From the NCBI GenBank assembly GCA_042088665.1, contig JBELMB010000183.1, forward strand, positions 1 to 10,071: a DNA stretch of 10,071 nucleotides. Direction: 5' to 3'. Position numbers and translations under genes: made by a program. The notes under the pieces were generated by a model. It worked only from the letters and a program-made list of their open reading frames with translations. It did no database searches and was not told where the DNA came from. This document shows, in pieces, positions 1-8,594 of the stretch (position 1 is the stretch's first letter; every line of letters begins with the position of its first letter). Source of the DNA: JBELMB01 sp042088665. Lineage in GTDB: Bacteria; Pseudomonadota; Alphaproteobacteria; Rhodobacterales; Rhodobacteraceae.

Positions 1-22
1 AAAAATCCGGCCGCAGCCGGAT
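1..22 (-). terminator. Rho-independent terminator (minus strand)
   Basis: Read on the minus strand, a 7-bp perfect stem (ATCCGGC/GCCGGAT, window positions 5-11 pairing with 16-22) closes a 4-nt loop and is followed directly by a run of T (positions 5 to 1, possibly longer outside the window). This is the classic shape of an intrinsic terminator. It lies about 440 bp past the stop of the last ABC gene, beyond the transposase debris. It could end the ABC operon transcript or belong to a gene lost when the insertion sequences decayed. No comparable hairpin sits directly after the ABC stop codon. Confidence 0.7.
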
Positions 23-114
23 CGGGAGAACGCTTTCGCGGGGGCAGGTGGCGGAGCGGACGGGACTGATATCCAACCTTCGCCGGACCGTAAGTTACTG
101 TTTTCATGGGAGTT

Positions 115-260
115 ATAAGCGGCTCAAACAGTTGGAAGGTTCAATCGCGACTGGCGGGCAACGTGCGAACCGCAGCCGCAACTGCTGTTTCTTGAAACAC
201 GACAGACCCGCTCATGGCTGCGCTTTGCATCTGGAACACGTTCTTAACCAGATCGACGCT
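115..260 (-). pseudogene. IS110-family transposase N-terminal remnant (frameshifted)
   Basis: One frame reads SVDLVKNVFQMQSAAMSGSV, resembling the start of IS110-family DEDD transposases (G-[IV]-D-[LV]-[AV]-K-x-x-F-Q), in which the Asp is the first catalytic acidic residue. Near position 193 the similarity moves to another frame, reading KKQQLRLRF then ARCPPVAIEPSNC. This fits the family pattern of a basic segment, a PP/P-C step and an [ML]E-x-C box. A stop follows near 115. The match is short, frameshifted and carries no further catalytic residues, so the copy is dead. Recognition is by eye from family motifs, and the second half is the weaker part. Confidence 0.5.
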
Positions 261-406
261 GGCAGCACAGTTTGGGTCTTGATCCGGCGTCGGAATTCCC
301 CGTTCAACCGTTCGATGGCGTTGGTTGTCCAGGCCGATTTCCATTGCGATGGATCGAGGCGGGTGAAGGTGAAGAGGCGGTCGCGTGCTTCAGCGGCCAA
401 ACCTGC
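257..406 (-). pseudogene. IS256-family (Mutator) transposase C-terminal remnant
   Basis: The minus-strand frame carries a near-consensus IS256-family C-terminal block: DRLFTFTRLDPSQWKSAW followed by TTNAIERLNGEFRRRIKTQT and VLP. The conserved acidic residue of the DDE triad in these enzymes lies in the IERLN-E-F stretch, which survives here. A full IS256 transposase has about 400 residues; only about 50 remain, with no recognisable upstream catalytic part. Homology stops abruptly after VLP at about 257, where IS110-like sequence begins in another frame. It is a nonfunctional relic just downstream of the ABC operon and marks this end as a former insertion hot spot. Confidence 0.82.
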
Positions 407-459
407 TTGCGAGATGCAGCAACCCGCGCGGCCCTTCCCGACAGAGCATGTTTCCGCGC

Positions 460-2048
<1,589 letters not shown>

Positions 2049-2052
<4 letters not shown>

Positions 2053-2972
2053 CGCTGCCGCCTCAGTCTGGGGTCGATCAGCCGTTGCAGCGTATCCGTC
2101 AACAGGTTCGCCACCACAACCACCAGGCCCAGCCAGATCACCACCGCCTGCACCGTGGGGTAATCGCGCCCCTGCATCGCCCCCAGCGTGAGCGAACCGA
2201 TGCCGGGCAGGCCAAACACCACCTCAAGCGTGATCGTCCCGGACAGCACCCCGGCAAAGATGATCCCCATCAGCGCCAGCACCACCGCCAGCGCGTTGGG
2301 AACCATGTGGCGCATCACGATGCGCGCGTCGCTCAGTCCTTTGGCGCGGGCGGTGCGGACGAACTCTGCCGACTGGATCGTCTTGAGATCCTCGTGGAAC
2401 ATCTTGGCCAGGGTGCCGCCGATATCGAGGCCCAGAATGATGGCAGGCACCAACAGGTTGCCGATGGCCGGGATCCAGCCCAGCCAGACTGCAAAGATGA
2501 TCACGCTGGCGATGCCCACCGCAAAGGTCGGCATGGTGATGGACCAGATGGTGAGAAAGTTCACCAGAAACGGAAAGGGCGACCGCGGATAGAGCACTGC
2601 AAGGATCGGCAGCGACAGGCCAAAGACCAGACCAAAGCCCATGCCCATCAGCCCCAGTTGCACGGTCGGCGGCAGCGCCGTGCGGATCAGGTCCATCACC
2701 GGCACGGTAAAGCGCGAGGACACGCCGAAATCCCCTTGCAGCATCATCGAGCCCCAGAGCGTGAACTGCTCCCACCAGCTGTAGGTCAGGCCCAGTTCTT
2801 CGCGCAGCTTGGATTGCTGCTGGTAGGTCATGTCGCCCTGGATGCCCAGCACATCCACCACATCGCCTGGCACGATGCGGATCAGAAAGAACGAGGCCAC
2901 CACGATGCCCAGCGCAATTGCCAGGGCCCGGCCCACATCCAGCGCTATGCCGTACAGAACCTCTTTCCTCAT
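2049..2972 (-). CDS. ABC transporter permease, DppB/OppB type
   Basis: This 307-residue inner-membrane permease forms half of the translocation channel of a peptide-type importer. The DppB hallmark is visible: TM1 at about 14-33, then IRIVPGD (31-37) and a long periplasmic loop with the LREELGL motif (56-62), then several hydrophobic helices (about 105-128, 138-165, 170-182, 228-250, 275-292). The cytoplasmic EAA loop, which contacts the ATPase, is at about 203-228 (FVRTARAKGLSD...MRHMVPNAL), followed by VVFGLPGIGSL. Length is normal for the family. Its ATG overlaps the upstream permease stop by ATGA, and its own stop overlaps the ATPase start the same way. The substrate cannot be inferred from the permease itself. 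Confidence 0.94.
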
Positions 2973-3835
2973 GTGGCGATCTTTCTGCGGCTGGGGTCAA
3001 AGCGGCGGCGCAATTCGTCGCCGATCATCGCAAGGCCGAAGGTCAGCAGTGACAGCGCCAGGATGGGGATAAGCGCGGTATGGGGCGCCTCTTCGATATA
3101 GGGCACCGCATTCGAGATCATCCGCCCCCATGTGGGCACCTCGGGCGAGACGCCCAGCCCCAGAAAGGACAGCACTGCCTCAGAAACGATGCAACGTGGC
3201 AGGATGATGGTGAACTGGGTGATCAGTGCGCCTGCGATGTTGGGAGCCACGTGGCGCAGCGCGACGCGCAACGGCGAGGCGCCCAGCACCTTGGCTGCCT
3301 GCGTGTAGGGACGCGCCATTTCCTGATCGAAGGTGGCCTTGGTGATGCGCGCGAAATAGGGCGAAAAGCCCACGCCCAGGGCGATCACCACCGAGGTGAC
3401 GCCGGGCTCCAGCGCGACGATCAACGCCAGCGCGAACAGCACACCGGGCAGCGCGCGGATCAGATCGACAAGCGCAAAGACGATGGATTCTGCCCATGGG
3501 CCTAGCGCCATGGCGATAATCGCCAGCCCCGCGCCGATGCCCAGCGCCACCAGCGCCGAGGCGGCGCCCACGCCCAGCGACAACCGCGTGCCAAGGATCG
3601 ACCGTGAATAGATGTCCTGCCCGGTGGAATCGGTGCCGAACCAATAGGTCGAAGACGGCAATTCATTGATGTAAAAGGAGTACGCCTGCGGGTCGTGGGT
3701 CATGAGCCAGGGCCCGAAGGCCGCAACTGCTACAAAGAACAAGGTCAGGGTCAGCCCGGTAATCGGCAGCCAGCCCCAGCCCTGCAGCCAGAGGGGGCGT
3801 GGCCGCCCCGCTCTGATGGTGGTCAGATCCGACAC
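2969..3835 (-). CDS. ABC transporter permease, DppC/OppC type
   Basis: This is the second channel subunit, 288 residues from the GTG chosen here. The DppC signature is clear: an N-terminal TM helix (about 22-44), a periplasmic loop with FGTDSTGQDIYSR (66-78), later helices, an EAA loop at about 179-204 (QAAKVLGASPLR...LRHVAPN), then EAVLSFLGLG (219-228) and PTWGRMI. The GTG lies one base after the stop of the binding-protein gene. An in-frame ATG at 3871 would overlap that gene by 35 bp, adds a non-family leader and has no visible ribosome site, so I prefer GTG; the choice is not certain. The gene stands before the DppB-type gene, the reverse of the usual dppB-dppC order. Confidence 0.92.
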   Translation of the reverse strand: MSDLTTIRAGRPRPLWLQGWGWLPITGLTLTLFFVAVAAFGPWLMTHDPQAYSFYINELPSSTYWFGTDSTGQDIYSRSILGTRLSLGVGAASALVALGIGAGLAIIAMALGPWAESIVFALVDLIRALPGVLFALALIVALEPGVTSVVIALGVGFSPYFARITKATFDQEMARPYTQAAKVLGASPLRVALRHVAPNIAGALITQFTIILPRCIVSEAVLSFLGLGVSPEVPTWGRMISNAVPYIEEAPHTALIPILALSLLTFGLAMIGDELRRRFDPSRRKIAT

Positions 3836-3836
3836 G

Positions 3837-5354
3837 TTACTTTTCGATCCAGGCAAAGGCGACGCCGCCATCGACGCGATGCGCCGAGGTATTGAAGCCG
3901 ATGGTGAAGTCCTTCAGTTCGTTGCGGATGCCGTAGGCGGCGGGCGAATGGCCGACAACCACGGTGTAGTAGTTGTCCATCACGCGCTGCCAGGCGGCAC
4001 GGTAGTTGTCGTAGCGCTCTTGCGGGTCGGTGGTCGAGATCGCCGCCTGCACCAGCGCGTCGTACTCGGTATCCTGCACGCCGCCCCACAGGTGCGGGTT
4101 CGGGCCGTCCGACATCATGCGCACAAAGCGCAGGAACACGTCGTTGCGCGGGCCGGAGCCGCCGGGGAACAGATCCCATTCGTATTCCGACAGCGCCTTT
4201 TGATAGCCGAGGTCGTCATAGGATTTATGCTCGACCTCGAAGCCCAGCATGCGCACCATTTGCAGCGTGGGCGCCACGTAGCGCGAGTTTTGGTGGCTGA
4301 TGACGCGCACGGTGTGCTCGGCCGGGTCAACACCCTCTTCTGCGAGGATCGCGGCGGCCTTTTCCAGATCAGCCATGGCGTGCTTGTCGTTCGCGCCAAG
4401 CTCGGCATCGAAGTAGAAGTTGCCCTCGACAACCATCTGGTTCGTGGAAATGCCATAGTCGCCGGCCGCGATTTTCAGCAAGATCGCCTTGTCCATGGCA
4501 TAGGTGATCGCCTCACGCACGCGGACATTGTCAAAGGGCGGCTTGGGGTTCTTGGTGTTGAACGACCAGAAGGTCCAGCCGGTGTCGCCGCGGAACTCCA
4601 CATAGGCATCGTCGGCCTTTTCGACGGCGGCCACCTTGTTCAGCGGGATCGATGCGGCGTGATAGTCGCCCGCGCGCAGGCCCAGGCTGCGGTCGGCCAC
4701 TTCGCGCAGGTCAAACTCGATGGCGTCGACATAGGGTTTGCCCTCCATCCAGTAGTCTTCGAACTTCGCGCCCTTCAGGGTCAGCTGCGGGGTCCATTCG
4801 TCGAACATGAACGGGCCGGTGCCGATGGGCTTTGTAATGTTGTCATCCCAGCCTTCGGATTCCGGCGCAATGATCCAGGCTTCGGCGATCAGGTTGAGGA
4901 ACGGGGCGAACGGCGCTGTCAGCTTGACCTCGAATGTGAACGCATCCGGTGTCGAGAAGCCCTCCACCTGGTTCATCGCGGTGGTCAGCCAGCCGCGCGA
5001 GACCTCGTTGCGGATACGCTCGAAATTGGCCATCACATCGGCGGCGGTCATGTCGCGGCCATTGTGGAACTTGACGCCTTCGCGGATCTTGAAGGTGTAG
5101 GTCAGACCGTCTTCGCTGACTTCCCAGCTTTCCGCCAGAAGGCCCTTGGGCTGGCCGTCCTTGGACAGGGTGGTCAGGGTTTCCGCAAAGGGGTGCGGGA
5201 TCGAGATGGTGCCGGTGTGGCGGTGAAAATCGCTGGTGTCCAGCGTGCCCCAGCCAAGCTTCAGCGTGCCGCCATACTGGGCGTGGCCATCGGCATAGGC
5301 CGCGCCGGCCATGCTCAGCGCGAGGGCGGCGGAAAGAAACAGACGACGTTTCAT
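3837..5354 (-). CDS. ABC transporter substrate-binding protein, SBP family 5 (peptide/nickel type)
   Basis: This 505-residue periplasmic receptor delivers a solute to the two permeases encoded directly downstream. It starts with a Sec signal peptide (MKRR, hydrophobic core 5-19, AYA cleavage after residue 21). The mature protein has the family 5 signature: AETL (57-60), GLLAESWEVSEDGLTYTFKI (71-90), REGVKFHNG (91-99) and TAADVMANFERI (103-114). Length is typical (about 500). The ATG is supported by AGGAG seven nt upstream; a longer frame to 5405 would place the signal peptide internally. No lipobox Cys is present, so it is a free periplasmic protein. Family 5 members bind peptides, glutathione, sugars, opines, nickel and other solutes, so the ligand is open. 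It lies 25 bp after the phosphodiesterase gene. Confidence 0.95.
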   Translation of the reverse strand: MKRRLFLSAALALSMAGAAYADGHAQYGGTLKLGWGTLDTSDFHRHTGTISIPHPFAETLTTLSKDGQPKGLLAESWEVSEDGLTYTFKIREGVKFHNGRDMTAADVMANFERIRNEVSRGWLTTAMNQVEGFSTPDAFTFEVKLTAPFAPFLNLIAEAWIIAPESEGWDDNITKPIGTGPFMFDEWTPQLTLKGAKFEDYWMEGKPYVDAIEFDLREVADRSLGLRAGDYHAASIPLNKVAAVEKADDAYVEFRGDTGWTFWSFNTKNPKPPFDNVRVREAITYAMDKAILLKIAAGDYGISTNQMVVEGNFYFDAELGANDKHAMADLEKAAAILAEEGVDPAEHTVRVISHQNSRYVAPTLQMVRMLGFEVEHKSYDDLGYQKALSEYEWDLFPGGSGPRNDVFLRFVRMMSDGPNPHLWGGVQDTEYDALVQAAISTTDPQERYDNYRAAWQRVMDNYYTVVVGHSPAAYGIRNELKDFTIGFNTSAHRVDGGVAFAWIEK

Positions 5355-5368
5355 GAAAGGTCTCCTTT
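5355..5368 (-). promoter_or_regulatory. Ribosome binding site of the binding-protein gene, inside a small hairpin
   Basis: The minus strand reads AAAGGAGACCTTTC directly before the ATG. AGGAG (5366-5362) is a strong Shine-Dalgarno with 7-nt spacing and fixes the start at 5354. The same bases form an inverted repeat, AAAGG-AGA-CCTTT (5 bp, 3-nt loop), which could partly mask the site. The symmetry is seen directly; a regulatory role is speculation, since such a short stem has low stability. Confidence 0.6.
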
Positions 5369-5379
5369 GAGGGTCAGGT

Positions 5380-6657
5380 TCAGGATTGAGGCAGGGCCAG
5401 GCCATCGACGCTGTCCCGGGGCAGGCCGAGATGGCGCAAGATGGTCGGGGCGATGTCGATCAGCCGCGAGGTGCCGTGTTCGACCGTGCCGGGGGCAAAG
5501 CCACCGCCCGAAATCGTCAGGAACGGCCGCGTCTCGTAGGCGCCCAGCCCCCCGTGCGAGCCATGGCCCGCCGGTTTTCCAGGCTTTTCCTCGCTGGTGC
5601 AGATGTCGATGAGGCCCATCACGCCAAGCCCGTTGGGTTCGTCCCTGTGGCGCATGGCAAAAGACAGCGCATGCGCGCCGCCCTTGCGGTGGCCGATGGC
5701 GCGCAGTTCATCGCCCACAAAGATCTGCCCGCACCAGGGCTGCGCGGCCAGCCAGTCGCGAATGGCGGGCAGACGGTCCCGCGCCCGCTCAGCCAAGTAA
5801 AGATGCGCGCCTGCGCCTTGCGGGGCGATGGCCACGTCGGTGCTGTCCTGCGCCTCTTTCAGGCCCGCGTCCACCATCAGCGCTGCCACGGGGATGGCCT
5901 CGGCCACGCTTTCCTGCCCGTGGTCGGAGCCAAGCACGAACAGCACCTCTTCGCCCTTGGCGCGAAGGTCGGCCACGCTCCGGACGACCTTCGCCACGCA
6001 GGCATCGGCATCGCGAATGCCTTGCAGGTGCGTCTCGGAGCCCAGCATGTCGGCATGCATGGATTTGTCGGGATCGCACAGCCACAGCACCCCAAGCGTG
6101 GGCGCGCGGTCCATCAGCACCTCGGTGCAAAACCGCTCTGTCAGGGCCATGTCACCCGTCGCATCCGGGGTAACGGGGCGCGCTTCTTCGGGCGGCAATT
6201 CCACGCGACCGGGGCCGAAAGAGGCCGCGCGGTGGTAGACATGGCCATGACCGTCGGGATCGTGGAAATAGGCCGCCCCGGGCGAGACGTTGGACATGAT
6301 GACCGCGCCGCCTTGGTCCTTCAGCCGCTCTGCCAGCGTCGGCACCTCAAGCGTTTTGCCCGTGACACGGCGCATGGTCTCGACAAACTCGGGCTTGCCG
6401 ACATCGTGCACGACGGGCCCGTCGCCTTCATCAAGACCCATCATGTTGCCATGCAGCCCGTGTGTGGCAGGCCAACAGCCCGTGGCAATGCTGGCGGCAG
6501 ACGCGCGCGTGGCCGACGGGAAGATGGCGCGGTGATTCAGGAAACGGCGCCCTTGCGCGATAGCATCGCAGATGGCCGGGCACAGATCGGGGCGCACAAA
6601 GTCGTTGCGATGCCCGTCGCAAATCATCAGAACCACGCGCTTACCATCTATGGCCAT
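5380..6657 (-). CDS. Alkaline phosphatase superfamily protein, type I phosphodiesterase/nucleotide pyrophosphatase-like
   Basis: This 425-residue hydrolase is predicted to cleave a phosphodiester or related ester at a two-metal site. The set of likely ligands is complete: Asp14 (VLMICDGHRND), candidate nucleophile Thr50 (PSATRAS), Asp197 and His201 (DPDKSMH), Asp245-His246 (GSDHGQ), and His365 or His368 (GHGSHGG). The 36-residue Asp-to-Thr spacing and the D-x3-H and DH pairs match bacterial nucleotide pyrophosphatase/phosphodiesterases. TGxxPxxHGxxGN (59-71) and the C-terminal IDIAPTILRHLGL are typical too. No signal peptide is visible, so it should be cytoplasmic and act after import. The start at 6657 is chosen for GGAG seven nt upstream and because the MAIDGKR beta strand opens the fold; upstream in-frame sequence to 6756 is non-family. 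It leads the transporter operon. Phosphonoacetate-hydrolase-like activity is an alternative. Confidence 0.9.
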   Translation of the reverse strand: MAIDGKRVVLMICDGHRNDFVRPDLCPAICDAIAQGRRFLNHRAIFPSATRASAASIATGCWPATHGLHGNMMGLDEGDGPVVHDVGKPEFVETMRRVTGKTLEVPTLAERLKDQGGAVIMSNVSPGAAYFHDPDGHGHVYHRAASFGPGRVELPPEEARPVTPDATGDMALTERFCTEVLMDRAPTLGVLWLCDPDKSMHADMLGSETHLQGIRDADACVAKVVRSVADLRAKGEEVLFVLGSDHGQESVAEAIPVAALMVDAGLKEAQDSTDVAIAPQGAGAHLYLAERARDRLPAIRDWLAAQPWCGQIFVGDELRAIGHRKGGAHALSFAMRHRDEPNGLGVMGLIDICTSEEKPGKPAGHGSHGGLGAYETRPFLTISGGGFAPGTVEHGTSRLIDIAPTILRHLGLPRDSVDGLALPQS

Positions 6658-6783
6658 TGCCACTCTCCCATCACACGACCTTGCGGTCCGAGCATTGGTC
6701 GCCGCGCCCAACAGGAACGTGACGGCACCGGCAGCGTCACCGAACTGTCGCGCCAAATCGGGATGTTGGCGGACCGGGCAGGA
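6658..6783. other. 126-bp intergenic region ahead of the phosphodiesterase-transporter operon
   Basis: This is the only sizeable gap between genes in the transporter part of the window, so it is the natural place for the promoter of the five-gene operon below. It holds the ribosome site of the phosphodiesterase gene (GGGAGAG, 6669-6663) and an imperfect dyad at 6719-6740. I could not identify a convincing -35/-10 pair or a terminator. In-frame sequence extending the phosphodiesterase upstream to 6756 shows no protein-family similarity. Confidence 0.5.
6719..6740. promoter_or_regulatory. Imperfect inverted repeat, possible operator
   Basis: GTGACG and CGTCAC form perfect 6-bp arms around a 10-bp centre that itself contains CCGG at the symmetry point, 22 bp in all. 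It sits about 62-83 bp upstream of the phosphodiesterase start codon, a sensible position for a dimeric regulator. Size and symmetry are compatible with an operator, but in GC-rich DNA a 6-bp arm can arise by chance, and no regulator gene is present in the window. Confidence 0.25.
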
Positions 6784-8594
6784 TCACGGCGCCTTGTCGT
6801 CACAGGGCTGCGATATGGCCTGAGCTGCGGCTTCCAGCGCTTCTGGTCGCTTCGGGACCACTGCATGCTGCGCCTTGGGATCGGGGGCCAGCGCGGGCAT
6901 ATACAGTGGCAGTGGCTCAGACGGGCGTCTATGGCCTCCGGCCGGTGGTCCAAGGCTGGGCGGCGGCGCGACCCGGCCTCGGGCAAGTTCCAGATCGAGC
7001 CACCACCGCGCCGCCCGGCTGGCCTGGGCCACAGGCCAGCCACGCTTGGCCGCCCAAAGTCGCAGCCAGCCGCCGGGTCCGGTGCTTCGATTGAAGGGGC
7101 AGATCTTGACGCAGCGCCCGCAGGACGACCCACGGCTTTGCGTGATCCGGTAGCTGGCGCAGCGTTCGGCATCGGGCCGCCAGCTCTCGTAGCCGTTGGC
7201 CCACAGCCGCGACCCCCGTGGGATCGCGCCCACCGGGCAGGTCCGGGCGCAAAGCTGGCAGGTCTCGCAGGTCTTGATCAGGCCAAAGTCGATGGGCCGG
7301 TCGGCTGCCAGAGGCGCGTCCGTGCTGAGGACGATGGTCTTGAACCGCGGGCCAAGCACGGGATGCACCACCGCCTCGCCGATGCGGCTGAGTTCCCCCA
7401 TCCCGGCCCAAAGCATCAAGGGGATATGCAGCAGTTCGCCGCCCATATGCGTCTGCGCGCGCGCCTCATAGCCGAGCCCCGTCAGAAAGCCCGTGAGCGC
7501 ATGAGCCACCACGGTGCCATGCAGATAGCCGCGCATGACGTTCGATCCCGCAATCCAGTCGTTGCCTGTCGAGGCCGCCATGGTCGCTTGCCCCTGATCA
7601 TGCAGCAGCACCACGGCGTTGGGATGATAGGGCGTGATCTCTCGCCCCTCGGCATCATGGGAATACCAAGCATAGTCGGGGATTTGGCAAACCCCCATGG
7701 CGTCGATACCCAGCGCATGGGCTATATCGCGCAGCGTTTCCGTCAGATCCCCGGCGGCGTCGGGCCGGGCAACTGTTTGCGGAACAGGGCTGTGCACCCG
7801 GCTTAGAACCTGCGCCATGGCGGCGGCCAGCGGGTGCTTGGTGCCGAAACGCCCGATCTCGCGTTGGACCTTTGGGCCCAGATCACCATGACGGCCGCGC
7901 TCCATGAACGAGGCCCGCTTGGGGACGCGGGCCAATGCGTCGTCATGAATGCCCGTGGTCGGGCGTGCCACGCGCCGGACGCCATGCACGGCGCCCAAGC
8001 CGTCATGCGGCGCACGGCGGGGCCAGAACCCGCAATCCGCGCCGCGCAAGGCAAGATGAAAGGTCTTGTGTCGCAGCATGGGAGCAAAGCGCAGGACCGA
8101 GGTTTGCGACTGTGCGCGGAGTGGCATGGCGGTGATCACGGCACCAAGGGCAAAGCGCCACCCCAGCAAGGGCGGCTGCCTGCCCCCGGCAAAGCACAGC
8201 CCGCTGGCAACGGCCCAGGCGCCCGTGTCCCGTCGGCGTTGACCCGCTGCGATCTTGTCGCAGGCATGGCCCAGCATCCGGTGATAGACCGCAAGAACCG
8301 CGCCGATCTCGTCGCACAGCAGCAGCGCCCGCGCGCGGGCGGCCTGCGCCTGCAGTGTCACGCCATGCAGCCTGGCCTGCGGTCCGTAGCCCACCGCAAA
8401 GACCACCGCATGGCTGCCGTTTGGCAAGGCCACGCACCCGGCGCGGCCTGCAGCGTGTCTTCGGTCAGGCGGGCCGGATCCGCCAGCGGCGCAGCCTGTT
8501 TGGGCCAAGGGGTGGTGTCGCCTTCTGTCTGTAGATCCAAGCGCAGCCGGGCCAGCACGCCGCGCTGGACAGACCGCCTCGCGTCTGCCGTCAT
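6784..8594 (-). CDS. Reductive-dehalogenase-like (RdhA/QueG superfamily) corrinoid Fe-S protein, apparent frameshift
   Basis: The C-terminal half carries the RdhA signature. It has a GLGYEA helix end, then GELLHIPLMLWAGMGELSRI, a GPRFKTIVLSTDAPLAADRP stretch and IDFGLIKTCETC. Two [4Fe-4S] motifs follow: CX2CX2CX3CP (7269-7234) and CX12CX2CX3CP (7161-7096). Known members bind a cobamide and reduce carbon-halogen bonds; QueG reduces epoxyqueuosine, but its shorter architecture fits less well. There is no Tat signal or adjacent rdhB-like anchor, so it looks cytoplasmic, and no fused flavin/ferredoxin reductase domain follows, so electrons must come from elsewhere. The ATG at 8594 overlaps the preceding ABC stop (ATGA). 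That frame reads well to about 8440, then hits a stop at 8358, while coding continues one frame over down to 6784. One missing base near 8437-8439 would restore about 603 residues. The N-terminal 170 residues are unrecognised. Confidence 0.75.

Noticed and set aside
2085..3101. 338-codon plus-strand open frame across the two permeases
   Set aside because: His/Gln/Arg-rich composition is typical of the antisense of membrane-protein codons; the minus strand encodes clear permeases.
3702..5612. 636-codon open frame on the plus strand
   Set aside because: It is antisense to the binding-protein gene, whose signal peptide, Shine-Dalgarno and family motifs are clear. The plus frame shows His/Arg-rich low-information sequence only.
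6658..6756. N-terminal extension of the phosphodiesterase to 6756
   Set aside because: The extra 33 residues have no family similarity and no ribosome site, whereas the ATG at 6657 has GGAG seven bases upstream.
5386..7806. 806-codon open frame on the plus strand
   Set aside because: It lies antisense to the phosphodiesterase and the dehalogenase-like gene. It is rich in Arg/Gln/His/Ala with no domain motif, the usual by-product of high-GC third codon positions on the opposite strand.
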